Positions 1 through 10,619 of a stretch of DNA of 34,015 nt are shown here, in pieces (position 1 is the first letter of the stretch; every line of letters begins with the position of its first letter). The translations under genes and the position numbers were made by a program. This DNA comes from Tannerellaceae bacterium (GTDB taxonomy: Bacteria; Bacteroidota; Bacteroidia; Bacteroidales; Tannerellaceae), in contig JAISBL010000098.1 of NCBI GenBank assembly GCA_031266215.1, positions 1-34,015 on the forward strand, written 5' to 3'. Below the pieces are notes generated by a model. That model was given only the letters and a program-made list of their open reading frames with translations. It did no database searches and was not told the origin of the DNA.

Positions 1-66
1 AAATATTTATTGAATTATATTGCTGATTACAAATTCTTTTGCACATTTGTAGCCGCAAAAATTATC

Positions 67-103
67 TTTCAGTACCGCTTCCTACTAAGAAGCGGTACTG
101 AAA
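67..103. repeat. Perfect 15-bp inverted repeat (TTTCAGTACCGCTTC / GAAGCGGTACTGAAA) with a 7-nt loop; terminator or element end
   Basis: Read directly: 67-81 and 89-103 are exact reverse complements, loop CTACTAA. A T-run follows on the minus strand (GATAATTTTTG). Confidence 0.75.
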
Positions 104-363
104 TAAAATGAAATGGCCGCTATCTGTTTATTATTATTGCAAACATGAATTAACGTATGTATGGCGTAAAAACCTTAACGTCAACGCTGCATGAGTTTTG
201 TTATTAAGCCCTATTCAGCCATCCCTGTTATTGCCGGCCGCAGGGACGAGGGCCGGCACATCTTCCTTCCGGCCGCCCGGATCAGCCCCCACATTCAGAA
301 AGGACTCTGAACAGGCGACATGCTCCGGATTACAGGATAACCCTGCGCCGGGAATGCCGAAAG

Positions 364-394
364 CTCCACGGTGGCCGTCTCCGTGGGAGTTTTT
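364..394 (+). terminator. Possible rho-independent terminator
   Basis: CCACGG ... CCGTGG stem followed by GGGAGTTTTTATAT. Confidence 0.4.
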
Positions 395-494
395 ATATAG
401 ACACAGCCTAAAGCATAAAAAGGTACAGCCTGCCCGCGCAGATGATGTTTATATCTGTATCAAATATTTTTTATACTTTTACGCATTGTAATTT

Positions 495-863
495 TTAAAT
501 AAGCAGACCCGGAAACCTTTTGAAGAAAAGGACGAAAAGGATTTGAAGAAATATTTACAGTTTGCAATCATGGAAAGCCGGAAGAAATTTGAGAAAATGA
601 AAGAAGAAAGTCCAGTCAGATTGAATTTAATCAATTTATTGATAAAATGGGAAAGTTTGACGACAAAATATATCATTCAAAAGAAGTTTTTCTAAAGTTA
701 ATATCAACAATAGAAGCTCATAATAGCAATTACGAATGTGTCCATTGAAATTACAAAAGAAAAGAGAAAATCTTTTTGGAATGGTTTTTCTATCGGAAGA
801 ATTATTATGGCAGTAGTAGCAAGCGCTATTTGGTACATTATTCAAAAATATTTTATCGGATAA
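495..863 (+). pseudogene. Frameshifted remnant of a small Lys/Glu-rich protein with a C-terminal transmembrane segment
   Basis: Coding-like text moves through frames 0, 2 and 0: ...KQTRKPFEEKDEKDLKKYLQFAIMESRKKFEKMKEE / RRKSSQIEFNQFIDKMGKFDDKIYHSKEVFLKLISTIEAHN / TNVSIEITKEKRKSFWNGFSIGRIIMAVVASAIWYIIQKYFIG*. It ends 11 nt before the REase start. Confidence 0.55.
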
Positions 864-874
864 CTCGAAAAATA

Positions 875-1765
875 ATGATTATACGCAAAGAAAGATATAA
901 AACGGATTTTAAAAAGGCTCTGGATGCTTTTGCTGAAAAGTTGAGACAATATGTGACAACCGAAACAGGCGAATGGTCTGTAAAAGGGTTCATTGATGTT
1001 TATAAAAACATTTATACGATTTCTTCCGACACAAAGATTGTTTCAAAAATACTTGAAATTCATATTTTCCCGCAAATCATTCAGTTTGCAGAAGAAATCG
1101 GTTACAATATTATATTAGCGGAGCAGCAAAATTATTACCCCGACCTGACTTTTGTCAGCAGACAAGATGAAAGCATAAAATTCGCCATTGATTTAAAAAC
1201 TACTTACCGTAAAAAGAACGGTATTGCAAGTTTCACGCTTGGCAGCCATGGCGCATATTTTAAAGAACGTGACAAACAAAAAAACATTCAATACCCTTAT
1301 AACCAATATGCGGGTCATTTTTGTCTTGGAATTATTTATACAAGAGCCGATGGCGACGTTTCTGAAACAGAAATTTATCGCGTTGAAGAATTGCAGGAAG
1401 AATACGAAACTGCTATTAAGAAAGCCGGAGAACGGGAGGTTACTGCTGTTAAATATTTAAAATCAATTACTTCAGTCATTAAAGACTTCGATTTCTTTGC
1501 TGCTGAAAAATGGAAAATTGCGAGCGATAAACAGGGCTCAGGCAATACGGCAAACATTGGATGTACGCTAAATCTGGAAGATTTGAAGAACGAAAAAGGC
1601 ATTTTCAGTCAACTTGGCGAAGAATGGTTTGATGAGTATTGGATTAATTTCGGCTCAGCAACAATGCTCAAAGATGGCAAGACAGTTAAAATTACTAATC
1701 TAAAAGATTTTTTGGAATTTAAAGGCCGCACGGATTTATTCGCTAAAATCGTAAAAAAGTATTGA
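875..1765 (+). CDS. EcoRV-like type II restriction endonuclease (start ATG at 875 preferred over 776)
   Basis: Recalled EcoRV motifs are present: SDTKIVSKILEI, QQNYYPD...FAIDLKTTY (PD...DxK catalytic core), FTLGSHGAYF, KNIQYPYNQYAGHFCLGIIYTR, GSGNTANIG recognition loop, KGIF...DEYW. Confidence 0.93.
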   Translation: MIIRKERYKTDFKKALDAFAEKLRQYVTTETGEWSVKGFIDVYKNIYTISSDTKIVSKILEIHIFPQIIQFAEEIGYNIILAEQQNYYPDLTFVSRQDESIKFAIDLKTTYRKKNGIASFTLGSHGAYFKERDKQKNIQYPYNQYAGHFCLGIIYTRADGDVSETEIYRVEELQEEYETAIKKAGEREVTAVKYLKSITSVIKDFDFFAAEKWKIASDKQGSGNTANIGCTLNLEDLKNEKGIFSQLGEEWFDEYWINFGSATMLKDGKTVKITNLKDFLEFKGRTDLFAKIVKKY

Positions 1766-1766
1766 C

Positions 1767-2693
1767 ATGAAAGTGATTGTCCCACCGATAAAAAGTCAGG
1801 GTATCAAAACCAGGCTTGTACCCTGGATTAAAGATATAGCCCCCAAAGTAAACGGACGATGGATAGAACCGTTTTTGGGGACAGGCGTAGTTGCTTTTAA
1901 TACAGGATACCAAAAGGCAATTCTCAACGATACCAATCCGCACATCATCAACTTCTACAAAGCAGTTCAGGAAAAGACAATCACTCCTTTGTTAATGAAA
2001 CAATATTTGGAACAGGAAGGCAAATTGTTAAGCAATGCGGAAAATAACGGATATGAACACTATTTGACTGTCAGAACACGCTTCAACAGCGGTGAGTTTT
2101 CTTCTTTTGATTTCATTTTTTTATCCCGGGCGGGGTTTAACGGCATGATGCGTTTTGGCAGCAAAGGGAACTGGAATATCCCGTTTTGCAAGAAACCAGA
2201 CCGTTTTGCACAAGCATACATTACAAAGATTGTCAATCAATTAAAAGTGGTAGCGCAGATTATTCAACCAGAGCCCGACTGGATTTTTTGCAACAAATCA
2301 TTTTCTAAAATCATTCCGCTGGCAACCGAAAACGATATAATCTACTGTGATCCGCCGTACTATGGACGTCATGTGGATTACTATAATGGATGGACTGAAA
2401 AAGACGAAGAACAATTATTTAATTTACTATCCAATACGAAAGCAAAGTTTATCCTCTCCACCTGGCACCACAATGACTGGAGAGAAAATGAAATGATAAA
2501 GAAATACTGGAATACATTTAATATTCTTACTAAAGACCATTTTTATCATAATGGAGGGAATATCGAAAATCGCAGGGAAGTGGTCGAAGCGCTTGTCTGT
2601 AATTTCGAGACAAGCGGATTTACTCAGCACAATCATGGGTTAAAAGAGAAGCAACAAATAAAACAACTCGAATTAATGTGGAACGAAGAGTGA
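1767..2693 (+). CDS. DNA adenine-N6 methyltransferase (D12/Dam class), partner of the EcoRV-like REase
   Basis: N-terminal VPPIKSQGIKTRLVPWI, FLGTGVVAFN SAM motif, CDPPYYGRHVDYYNGW (DPPY) catalytic motif; starts 1 nt after the REase stop codon. Confidence 0.93.
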   Translation: MKVIVPPIKSQGIKTRLVPWIKDIAPKVNGRWIEPFLGTGVVAFNTGYQKAILNDTNPHIINFYKAVQEKTITPLLMKQYLEQEGKLLSNAENNGYEHYLTVRTRFNSGEFSSFDFIFLSRAGFNGMMRFGSKGNWNIPFCKKPDRFAQAYITKIVNQLKVVAQIIQPEPDWIFCNKSFSKIIPLATENDIIYCDPPYYGRHVDYYNGWTEKDEEQLFNLLSNTKAKFILSTWHHNDWRENEMIKKYWNTFNILTKDHFYHNGGNIENRREVVEALVCNFETSGFTQHNHGLKEKQQIKQLELMWNEE

Positions 2694-2798
2694 AAACAAT
2701 TATATTTTAAGGGTGCTTTTTCCCTTATCTAAAACTATCCCCGCCCAAAAGTAGCTAAAGTAGACAAAGCGTAAACGCCAATTATTTAATAAATAGAT

Positions 2799-5700
2799 TC
2801 ATTTTTTATTGTGCGATCGCCATGTGGAATGTGTCTGTAACTCCTCCCATCTGGAACGTGCCTGCGGCGCAGGCGCTATCTCCTCCAGCAGGTTGCAGGC
2901 GGTTCTGACGGATTGAACGTCGTTGACCACGATGCTGTGCTTGCCGTTGTGCCCGCTTATGACGCACCTGCGGGGGTGGGCTTTTACGAAGGACAGGAGC
3001 CTGTCGAAGGCCGGACTTTCGTAATAAGGGCTGTCGTGGTCGCTTACGAGCCTGATGCTCATACGCCCGGCTTTCAGCGTTATCTTCTCTATGCCGAGCT
3101 CGCGGGCCATACGGCGGAGGCTGACTACGAGTATCAGCTCTGTTGCTTCCTGCGGGATGGGGCCGAAACGATCGCGCAGGTGGTCGGCAAAGTCGGCAGC
3201 CTGACGCTCGTTTTCCATCTTGTCCAATTCGCGGTAGAGCGAGATGCGCTCCGAGTCGTTGGGCACGTATCCGGGCGGGAGCATAAGGCTGAGGTCGCTC
3301 TCGATGTAAGTCTCGCGAACGTATAAAGCGCCCGTGTCCGGCGGGCCGGCAGCCTCGTCCCCGCCTTCGCCTGCATCTTCGCAGGGCGCGCCGGCGGAAG
3401 CGTTGCGGAGGTGCGGGAACTCGGAAGTTTTAAGTTCGTCTACAGCCTCTTCAAGTATTTTCTGGTAAGCTTCGTACCCCACCTCAGCGATGAATCCGCT
3501 CTGCTCGGCCCCAAGGAGATTGCCCGCCCCGCGGATGTCAAGGTCCTGCATGGCGATGTGGATGCCGCTTCCGAGCGTGGAGAAGTTCTCGATGGCTTCA
3601 AGGCGGCGGCGCGCTTCCCTGGTAAGCGACGGAAGCGGCGGCGAGAGCAGGTAACAGAAGGCTTTGCGGTTGCTTCGCCCTACACGTCCGCGCAACTGGT
3701 GAAGGTCTGAGAGGCCGAACATGTGGGCATTGTTGATTATGATAGTGTTGGCGTTAGAGATATCTATACCGTTCTCGATGATACTGGTGGCTATCAGGAC
3801 GTCATACTCGTAGTTGATGAAGTCGATAAGCGTCTTTTCCAGTTCGCCGGGCTTCATCTGCGCATGCCCCACGCATACACGGGCCTGCGGAGTTTCGCGG
3901 CGTATGAGGGCCTCTATTGCAGGGATGTTATTTATATGGTTGTTGATAAAGAAAACCTGCCCCGAACGGCCCATCTCAAAGTTTATCGCCTGCCGTATGA
4001 CCTCCGGGCTGAAGCGCCCCAGTTCCGTCTGCACCGGATGCCGGTTAGGCGGGGGCGTGGCCAGGTTGCTCAGGTCCCTGGCCCCCATGAGCGAGAACTG
4101 CAACGTGCGCGGTATCGGCGTGGCAGTCATCGTGAGGGTGTCTACCGAAGTCTTTATCCGGCGCAGCTTTTCCTTTACGGCTACTCCGAACTTCTGCTCT
4201 TCGTCTATGATGAGCAGTCCGAGGTCTTTGAAAACAACGTCATTGCTTGCCAGCCGGTGTGTGCCTATAAGGATGTCTATCCGGCCCTCGCCGGTCTGGC
4301 GGAGGGTTTCTTTTATCTGCGCAGCGGTGAGCGCCCGGCTAACATACCCGGTCTTGCAGGGGAAATCTTTCAGCCTTTCGGAGAAAGTCCTGTAGTGCTG
4401 GAAGGCCAGCGGGGTGGTGGGTACGAGAAGGGCGACCTGCTTGTTGTCTGCCACGGCCTTGAAAGCGGCGCGTATGGCTATTTCGGTCTTCCCGAAGCCC
4501 ACGTCTCCGCATATCAGGCGGTCCATAGGGCGTGGAGCCTCCATGTCCGCCTTCACGTCCGAGGTAGCCTTCACCTGGTCGGGAGTGTCTTCGTAGATAA
4601 AGCTGGCCTCAAGCTCGTTCTGCATAAAGCTGTCGGGACTGAAGGCGAAACCCTTTTCCCTCAGACGTTCCGAGTACAGCAGGATAAGGTCGCGTGCGAT
4701 GTCTTTCATCCGTGACTTGGTCTTCTCCTTCATCCTCTCCCACGCCCTGGAACCCAGCTTGCTGATTTTCGACGGGGCGCCGCCTTCATTCCCCTTGTAT
4801 TTAGACAACTTGTGGAGGGAGTGGATGCTGACGAAAAGCACGTCGTTGTTCTGGTACAGCAGCTTGACGGCTTCCTGCACCCTGCCGCCTACCGAGGTGC
4901 GCACGAGTCCGGCGAACCGCCCTATGCCGTGGTCTATGTGCACGATGTAGTCAAGGGGCGCAAACTGATTGATCTCCTTAAGCGAGAGACTGACCTTGCC
5001 GCCGCGGGCGCGGTCGCTTTTGAGGTTGAACTTGTGGAAGCGGTCGAATATCTGGTGGTCGGTGAAGAAACACGCCCTGAGAGTGTGGTCGGTGAAGCCC
5101 TCGTGAATGGTTTTGTTCACCGGCGTGAAAGGTATCGTCTCGTTACGGTCTTCGAAGATGGTACGGATACGGGCGGCCTGCTTTTCGACATCGCTCAGGA
5201 TGTAAATAGAGTATCCGTCGGACAGATATTTGCGGAAGGATTCGCTTACGAGGTCAAAGTTCTTGTGGTATATGGGCTGCATGTCGGTCAGGAAGCCGAC
5301 CGAGGCGTCAATACCACCCTCCGGCTGCCGTCCGAAGTACATACGCCGGAACGCGCCGGCCCGGCGCATGAAGTCTTCGCCGGTGATCAGTCTGCGACGC
5401 ATCATGGACATGTCGCCGCCGAAGGGAGAATCTTCGCCGCTTGTCCCTGTGACGGGCCGGTCGTTCCATATGGCGTCGATACGTTCGCGGCACCAGTCGA
5501 TGTCGCGTACGGCGATAACGGTTTCAGGCTTCAGGGAGTCGAGCAGCGAACTGTCGGCCGCATCTTTAGCCGAGATGTCGGGCACTATGCTGAAACTGTC
5601 GAACTTCTCCCTCGACAACTGTGTCCCTACGTCGAAAGATCGTATCGTATCCACTTCGTCGCCAGAGAAGTCTATCCGGCAGGGGTATTCGTAAGAATAG

Positions 5701-6287
5701 GAGAAGACGTCGAGGATACTTCCGCGCGAGGCGTACTGCCCCGGCTCGTAGACGTAGTCCACGCGTTCGAATCCGTATTCGTACAGGACGTCGGCGACGA
5801 ACGTGACATCGAGCTTTTCTCCCCGGTGAACCCTCAGCGTGCGGTCTTTCAATGTCTGTCCTGAGATAACCTTCTCGGCCAAAGCATCGGGGCAGGTTAC
5901 AATGATGATTGACCTTTCCCTGTCCTGCATTGCGCTGAGGGCTTCTGTCCTCAGTATCTCGCTTGCCGGATCGGCCAGCCCGTATTTGATGGCCCTCCGG
6001 TAAGCCGAGGGGAAAAAGTATACGTCTCCGCCTCTTTCACCTTCTTCCGTTCCGCCGGTGAGCTGCGCCAGGTCGTTATAGAAGTATCCGGCCTCTTCGA
6101 CGTCGTTCAATATACACAGGTACGTTCCTTTGTTTTTGTTGAAAACAGCGGCCGTCAGCATGGCGGCGCCTGATCCTTTCAATCCTTTCAGGGATATGTT
6201 TCGCAGCGAAGGGTCTTTAAGCGCTGCACTTAACTCTGCCGCCAGCGGGTGGGCAGTGTAAGATTTCAGTAAATCCAATATATCCAA
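2799..6287 (-). CDS. mfd: Transcription-repair coupling factor Mfd
   Basis: 1162 aa; RecG-like helicase motifs (GDVGFGKTEIAIRAAFKA, IIDEEQKFGV, TMTATPIPRTLQFSLMGARDLS), HLLRGRVGRS-type motif, CarD-like RID (DYIVHIDHGIGRFAGL), C-terminal TRCF domain. Confidence 0.97.
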   Translation of the reverse strand: MDILDLLKSYTAHPLAAELSAALKDPSLRNISLKGLKGSGAAMLTAAVFNKNKGTYLCILNDVEEAGYFYNDLAQLTGGTEEGERGGDVYFFPSAYRRAIKYGLADPASEILRTEALSAMQDRERSIIIVTCPDALAEKVISGQTLKDRTLRVHRGEKLDVTFVADVLYEYGFERVDYVYEPGQYASRGSILDVFSYSYEYPCRIDFSGDEVDTIRSFDVGTQLSREKFDSFSIVPDISAKDAADSSLLDSLKPETVIAVRDIDWCRERIDAIWNDRPVTGTSGEDSPFGGDMSMMRRRLITGEDFMRRAGAFRRMYFGRQPEGGIDASVGFLTDMQPIYHKNFDLVSESFRKYLSDGYSIYILSDVEKQAARIRTIFEDRNETIPFTPVNKTIHEGFTDHTLRACFFTDHQIFDRFHKFNLKSDRARGGKVSLSLKEINQFAPLDYIVHIDHGIGRFAGLVRTSVGGRVQEAVKLLYQNNDVLFVSIHSLHKLSKYKGNEGGAPSKISKLGSRAWERMKEKTKSRMKDIARDLILLYSERLREKGFAFSPDSFMQNELEASFIYEDTPDQVKATSDVKADMEAPRPMDRLICGDVGFGKTEIAIRAAFKAVADNKQVALLVPTTPLAFQHYRTFSERLKDFPCKTGYVSRALTAAQIKETLRQTGEGRIDILIGTHRLASNDVVFKDLGLLIIDEEQKFGVAVKEKLRRIKTSVDTLTMTATPIPRTLQFSLMGARDLSNLATPPPNRHPVQTELGRFSPEVIRQAINFEMGRSGQVFFINNHINNIPAIEALIRRETPQARVCVGHAQMKPGELEKTLIDFINYEYDVLIATSIIENGIDISNANTIIINNAHMFGLSDLHQLRGRVGRSNRKAFCYLLSPPLPSLTREARRRLEAIENFSTLGSGIHIAMQDLDIRGAGNLLGAEQSGFIAEVGYEAYQKILEEAVDELKTSEFPHLRNASAGAPCEDAGEGGDEAAGPPDTGALYVRETYIESDLSLMLPPGYVPNDSERISLYRELDKMENERQAADFADHLRDRFGPIPQEATELILVVSLRRMARELGIEKITLKAGRMSIRLVSDHDSPYYESPAFDRLLSFVKAHPRRCVISGHNGKHSIVVNDVQSVRTACNLLEEIAPAPQARSRWEELQTHSTWRSHNKK

Positions 6288-6443
6288 AATGCTGTATTTT
6301 ATGTTTGCGCAAAGGTAGGCTTTTCCGGCAAAATATCAGACCGTTGTGCCTGATATCCACATAAAATGCCTACTTTTGGCCTGACTGAAAGAACGGGAAT
6401 AACAAAAGGAAACTCTAAATAATTATTGAATATATTGAATGTA

Positions 6444-7178
6444 ATGATGTCCGACAGTATTGTAATTATCCCCACTTATAACGAGAAAGACAACGTGGAG
6501 GCTATCATCCGCGCGGTGATGAGACTGGAAAAACAGTTCCACATCCTGATCATCGACGACGGCTCTCCCGACGGGACGGCAGCCATTGTCAGGGGCCTGC
6601 AGGAGGAGTTCGACGGAAGGCTCTTCATCATTGAACGGCAGGGAAAGCAGGGACTTGGCACGGCTTATATATGCGGGTTCAAATGGGCTTTGGAGAGGGA
6701 GTATGAGTATATCTTTGAGATGGACGCCGACTTCAGCCACAATCCCCAGGACCTTCCCCGGCTGTATGCAGCCTGCAGTGAAGACGGCTTTGACGTTGCC
6801 ATAGGTTCGCGTTACAGCAATGGGGTGAACGTGGTGAACTGGCCCCTGGGGCGCGTGCTGATGTCTTATTTCGCTTCGGTCTACGTCAGGATAGTCACAG
6901 GCATGGAGGTGCATGATACAACGGCCGGGTTTGTAGCCTACCGCCGCCTGACACTCGAAACATTAGGGATAGACCGTATACACTTCAAGGGGTACGCCTT
7001 CCAGATAGAGATGAAGTTCACCGCCTACAAGTATGGGTTCAGACTGAAGGAGGTCCCCATCATATTTATAAACCGCGTTCTGGGCGTATCAAAGATGAAC
7101 TCATCGATCTTCGGGGAAGCCCTCTTTGGCGTCCTTCAGTTGAAATGGCAGAGCTTCTTCCGCCGTTACACCAGGTAG
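6444..7178 (+). CDS. Polyprenol-phosphate mannosyltransferase-like GT2 glycosyltransferase (DPM1 family)
   Basis: [76 protein letters not shown] at 6444 is more likely than the TTG at 6426. Confidence 0.93.
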   Translation: MMSDSIVIIPTYNEKDNVEAIIRAVMRLEKQFHILIIDDGSPDGTAAIVRGLQEEFDGRLFIIERQGKQGLGTAYICGFKWALEREYEYIFEMDADFSHNPQDLPRLYAACSEDGFDVAIGSRYSNGVNVVNWPLGRVLMSYFASVYVRIVTGMEVHDTTAGFVAYRRLTLETLGIDRIHFKGYAFQIEMKFTAYKYGFRLKEVPIIFINRVLGVSKMNSSIFGEALFGVLQLKWQSFFRRYTR

Positions 7179-7841
7179 ATCGGGGCGCAGCCGGGTGGTG
7201 CGGTCGCACGCTTGTTGCAGACGCCATTCGTCTATGTTGCGGCGGTGGCCTGAGAGAAGGACGCCGGGCGCTTTCCATCCCTTGTAATCCGCCGGGCGGG
7301 TGTAGACGGGAGGCGCCAGCAGTCCGTCCTGAAACGAATCCGACAGGGCGCTCTGCTCGTCACCAATGACTCCCGGTATCAGTCTTACCACAGCGTCTGT
7401 TATAACGGCAGCCGCTATCTCTCCCCCGGTAAGGACGTAATCGCCTACAGATATTTCTTTAGTGATCAGATGCTCGCGTATACGGTAATCCACCCCCTTA
7501 TAATGTCCGCAGAGGATGATAAGGTTGTTGAGCAGCGACATTGAATTGGCCATCGGCTGGTTGAACATCTCCCCGTCGGGCGAAGTGTAGATCACCTCGT
7601 CATACGTCCGTTCTTCCTTCAGGGCGGTTATAGCCCTGTCTACCGGCTCTATCTGTATCACCATCCCGGCCTCTCCCCCGAAAGGATAATCATCCACCCG
7701 GCGCCATCTGTTAGTTGCATAATCCCTCAGGTTATGCAGGCGTATCTCGGCAATGCCCTTATCCTGCGCACGCCGGATGATGGAGCAGTTGACCATCCCT
7801 TCTATCATTTCAGGCAGTACGGTAAGTATGTCTATTCGCAT
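7101..7841 (-). CDS. trmD: tRNA (guanine-N1-)-methyltransferase TrmD
   Basis: [87 protein letters not shown]. Its 3' end overlaps the convergent GT gene. Confidence 0.96.
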   Translation of the reverse strand: MRIDILTVLPEMIEGMVNCSIIRRAQDKGIAEIRLHNLRDYATNRWRRVDDYPFGGEAGMVIQIEPVDRAITALKEERTYDEVIYTSPDGEMFNQPMANSMSLLNNLIILCGHYKGVDYRIREHLITKEISVGDYVLTGGEIAAAVITDAVVRLIPGVIGDEQSALSDSFQDGLLAPPVYTRPADYKGWKAPGVLLSGHRRNIDEWRLQQACDRTTRLRPDLPGVTAEEALPFQLKDAKEGFPEDR

Positions 7842-7931
7842 AACAGGTCCATTTAGTATTTGAGGTTACAAAACTACAAATTAGATGGATTTAATTTCTA
7901 CATTTGCCACCCCCCTATTTATATCGCATAC

Positions 7932-9755
7932 ATGCAGGAACTGACACTTTTGCTGAAAAAGAGCTTCGGGTTCGACAGCTTCCGCCCGCTTCAGGACGAG
8001 GTGATAAGACGGGTTATAGACAAAAAAGATTCCCTCGCCCTTATGCCCACCGGAGGCGGCAAGTCCATTTGCTACCAGTTGCCCGCCCTTTACCTGCCGG
8101 GGACGGCCATAGTTGTCTCCCCACTGATAGCCCTGATGAAAGACCAGGTTAACGGATTAACGCTGAACGGCATCCCCGCCGCCACCCTGAACAGCATGAT
8201 GACCGAAGACGCCCGCCGGCAACTCCGCCGGCAATGCGTGGAGGGGAAGTACAAGCTCCTTTATATGTCGCCCGAAACACTGATGAACGAGCTGGAGGGA
8301 CTGCTATCACGTATGGACGTTTCGCTGGTCGCCATAGACGAGGCCCACTGCGTCTCGCGATGGGGGCATGACTTCCGCCCTGAGTATGCACAACTGTCCG
8401 CGGTGAAGGAGCATTTCCCCGGGCTGCCGGTCGTAGCCCTTACGGCCACGGCCGACAAGATCACCCGGCTGGACATCATAGATAAGCTGAAATTAGACGA
8501 CCCGCAGATATTTATATCCTCCTTCGACCGCCCTAACCTCTCGCTTACCGTGCGCCGGGGACTGGACAAAAAAGAAAAGCTGACGGCCATAGTGAACTTT
8601 ATACGCCGCCGTAAGGGCCAGAGCGGCATCCTTTACTGTATGAAGCGGGCTGACGCCGAAGCCCTTGCCGCCAGACTGAGGGCAGGTTCCATCAGAGCCG
8701 CGGCTTACCATGCGGGCCTGCCGGCGGCTGAAAGGGAACGGGCGCAGGATGACTTTATAAATGACCGGATTGAAGTAGTATGCGCTACCATAGCCTTTGG
8801 CATGGGAATAGACAAAAGCAACGTGCGGTGGATAATACATTACAACATGCCGGGGAGTATAGAGAATTATTACCAGGAGATAGGACGCGCGGGACGTGAC
8901 GGACTGGATAGCGATACCCTGCTTTTTTACTCGCTTGCCGACCTGGTACTGCTTCGCCGCTTTGCCGAGGAAAGCGGGCAGAATGACGTCAATATGGAAA
9001 AGCTCGACCGGATGCAGCGTTACTGCGAAACGGATATATGCCGCAGGCGTATCCTCCTGAACTATTTCGGCGAAGAAGCGGAACACGATTGTGGTAACTG
9101 CGACGTATGCCGCAACCCTCCACAGCGTTTTGACGGCAGCATATTAGTGCAAAAAGCCCTCAGCGCAATTCTCAGGACAGACGAACGGGTGGGAATGAAT
9201 ATGCTTATTGACATCCTGCGGGCCTCCGGACGGGCGGAGCTGAGGCAATTGGGCTACGACAAACTGAAAACCTACGGTGCCGGGCGCGACCTGCCTTTCA
9301 ATATCTGGAAAGAGTACCTCTACCAGATGCTTCAACTGGGGTACGCAGAGATAGATTACGCCAACGCCCGGACGCTGAAGGTAACGCCCCTGGGGCGGAA
9401 GGTACTCTTCGGCGAAGCCGGTGCGATGCTTACCGTATACCGCGAAGCTGAACAACCCCGGCCCGCGAAGAAAGAGAAAACGGAGCGTGGCGTCCGGCAA
9501 CCCATCCGTATCGTCGAGGCCGGTTCGCCCGAAGAAACGCTTATGGATTCGCTCCGCCAGCTCCGCTTACGCATAGCACAAAAGGAAGGGGTTCCTGCCT
9601 ATATCATATTCTCCGACGACGCCCTGCATGAGATGGCCCATAAAAAGCCCCTCACACCGGAAGCGTTCGCCACGATACGCGGCGTGGGCGACGTCAAGCT
9701 CCAGAGGTACGGAGCTGTCTTCGTAGCCCTCATATGCCACGTACTCAAAGCCTAA
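7932..9755 (+). CDS. recQ: ATP-dependent DNA helicase RecQ
   Basis: [91 protein letters not shown]-terminal HRDC. ATG 7932 ([14 protein letters not shown]) is the likely start. Confidence 0.97.
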   Translation: MQELTLLLKKSFGFDSFRPLQDEVIRRVIDKKDSLALMPTGGGKSICYQLPALYLPGTAIVVSPLIALMKDQVNGLTLNGIPAATLNSMMTEDARRQLRRQCVEGKYKLLYMSPETLMNELEGLLSRMDVSLVAIDEAHCVSRWGHDFRPEYAQLSAVKEHFPGLPVVALTATADKITRLDIIDKLKLDDPQIFISSFDRPNLSLTVRRGLDKKEKLTAIVNFIRRRKGQSGILYCMKRADAEALAARLRAGSIRAAAYHAGLPAAERERAQDDFINDRIEVVCATIAFGMGIDKSNVRWIIHYNMPGSIENYYQEIGRAGRDGLDSDTLLFYSLADLVLLRRFAEESGQNDVNMEKLDRMQRYCETDICRRRILLNYFGEEAEHDCGNCDVCRNPPQRFDGSILVQKALSAILRTDERVGMNMLIDILRASGRAELRQLGYDKLKTYGAGRDLPFNIWKEYLYQMLQLGYAEIDYANARTLKVTPLGRKVLFGEAGAMLTVYREAEQPRPAKKEKTERGVRQPIRIVEAGSPEETLMDSLRQLRLRIAQKEGVPAYIIFSDDALHEMAHKKPLTPEAFATIRGVGDVKLQRYGAVFVALICHVLKA

Positions 9756-10576
9756 TACTGCTCTTTCTCGTTGGGGAAGTCCTGCCGCTTGACATCCTCT
9801 ATATATGCCTGCACCGCGCTTGTGATCGTTTCTTTCAGATTAGCGTACCTGCGTAGGAAGCGCGGCGAGAAGCCTTCGGTTATACCCAGCATGTCGTGCA
9901 TAACCAGCACCTGCCCGTCCACCCCGTTGCCGGCTCCTATGCCTATGACCGGGATGGTCAGTTCAGATGATATGGAAGCGGCCAGTGCGGCCGGTATCTT
10001 TTCCATCACAATGCCGAAACAGCCGATGTCTTCCAGCAGGTGGGCGTCGGACACCAGTTTGCGGGCCTCGGTTTCTTCCCTGGCGCGCACCGTATAGGTC
10101 CCGAATTTGTTGATCGACTGCGGCATCAGTCCGAGATGCCCCATCACCGGTATACCGGCCGACAGAATACGTTCCACCGACTCGCGCACCTCAGCCCCGC
10201 CTTCCAGCTTGATACAGTCGGCGTGCGTCTCCTTCATCACCCGTACGGCGGATGATAGCGCCTCCTTGGAGTTACCCTGATACGTCCCGAAGGGCAGGTC
10301 TACTATGACAAGCGCCCTTCTGACGGCCTTCATCACCGACTTACCGTGATATATCATCTGGTCCAGCGTAATGGGGAGGGTCGTAGTGTTACCGGCCATC
10401 ACGTTTGAGGCCGAGTCTCCCACGAGGATGACGTCCATGCCGGCCTCGTCGATGATCCTTGCCATCGAATAATCATATGCCGTGAGCACAGATATCTTTT
10501 CCCCTCTTTGCTTCATCTCTATCAGGCGGCGCGTTGTCACCTTCCTTTCTTCCAGATCACGTTTTGCAACTGACAT
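9752..10576 (-). CDS. panB: 3-methyl-2-oxobutanoate hydroxymethyltransferase
   Basis: [93 protein letters not shown]. Stop codon overlaps the recQ stop (CTAA). Confidence 0.97.
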   Translation of the reverse strand: MSVAKRDLEERKVTTRRLIEMKQRGEKISVLTAYDYSMARIIDEAGMDVILVGDSASNVMAGNTTTLPITLDQMIYHGKSVMKAVRRALVIVDLPFGTYQGNSKEALSSAVRVMKETHADCIKLEGGAEVRESVERILSAGIPVMGHLGLMPQSINKFGTYTVRAREETEARKLVSDAHLLEDIGCFGIVMEKIPAALAASISSELTIPVIGIGAGNGVDGQVLVMHDMLGITEGFSPRFLRRYANLKETITSAVQAYIEDVKRQDFPNEKEQY

Positions 10577-10619
10577 AATGTATGGTTATTTGTTTTTTCG
10601 GTTGGAGAGCAGACTGATA

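Noticed and set aside
198-491. 97-aa plus-strand ORF
   Set aside because: Low-complexity Pro/Ser/Ala composition, contains a terminator-like hairpin at 364-394, no recognisable domain.
2913-5864. Long plus-strand ORFs (137, 330, 350 aa) opposite mfd
   Set aside because: Antisense shadow ORFs in GC-rich coding DNA; mfd motifs continue uninterrupted on the minus strand and the plus products have no recognisable motifs.
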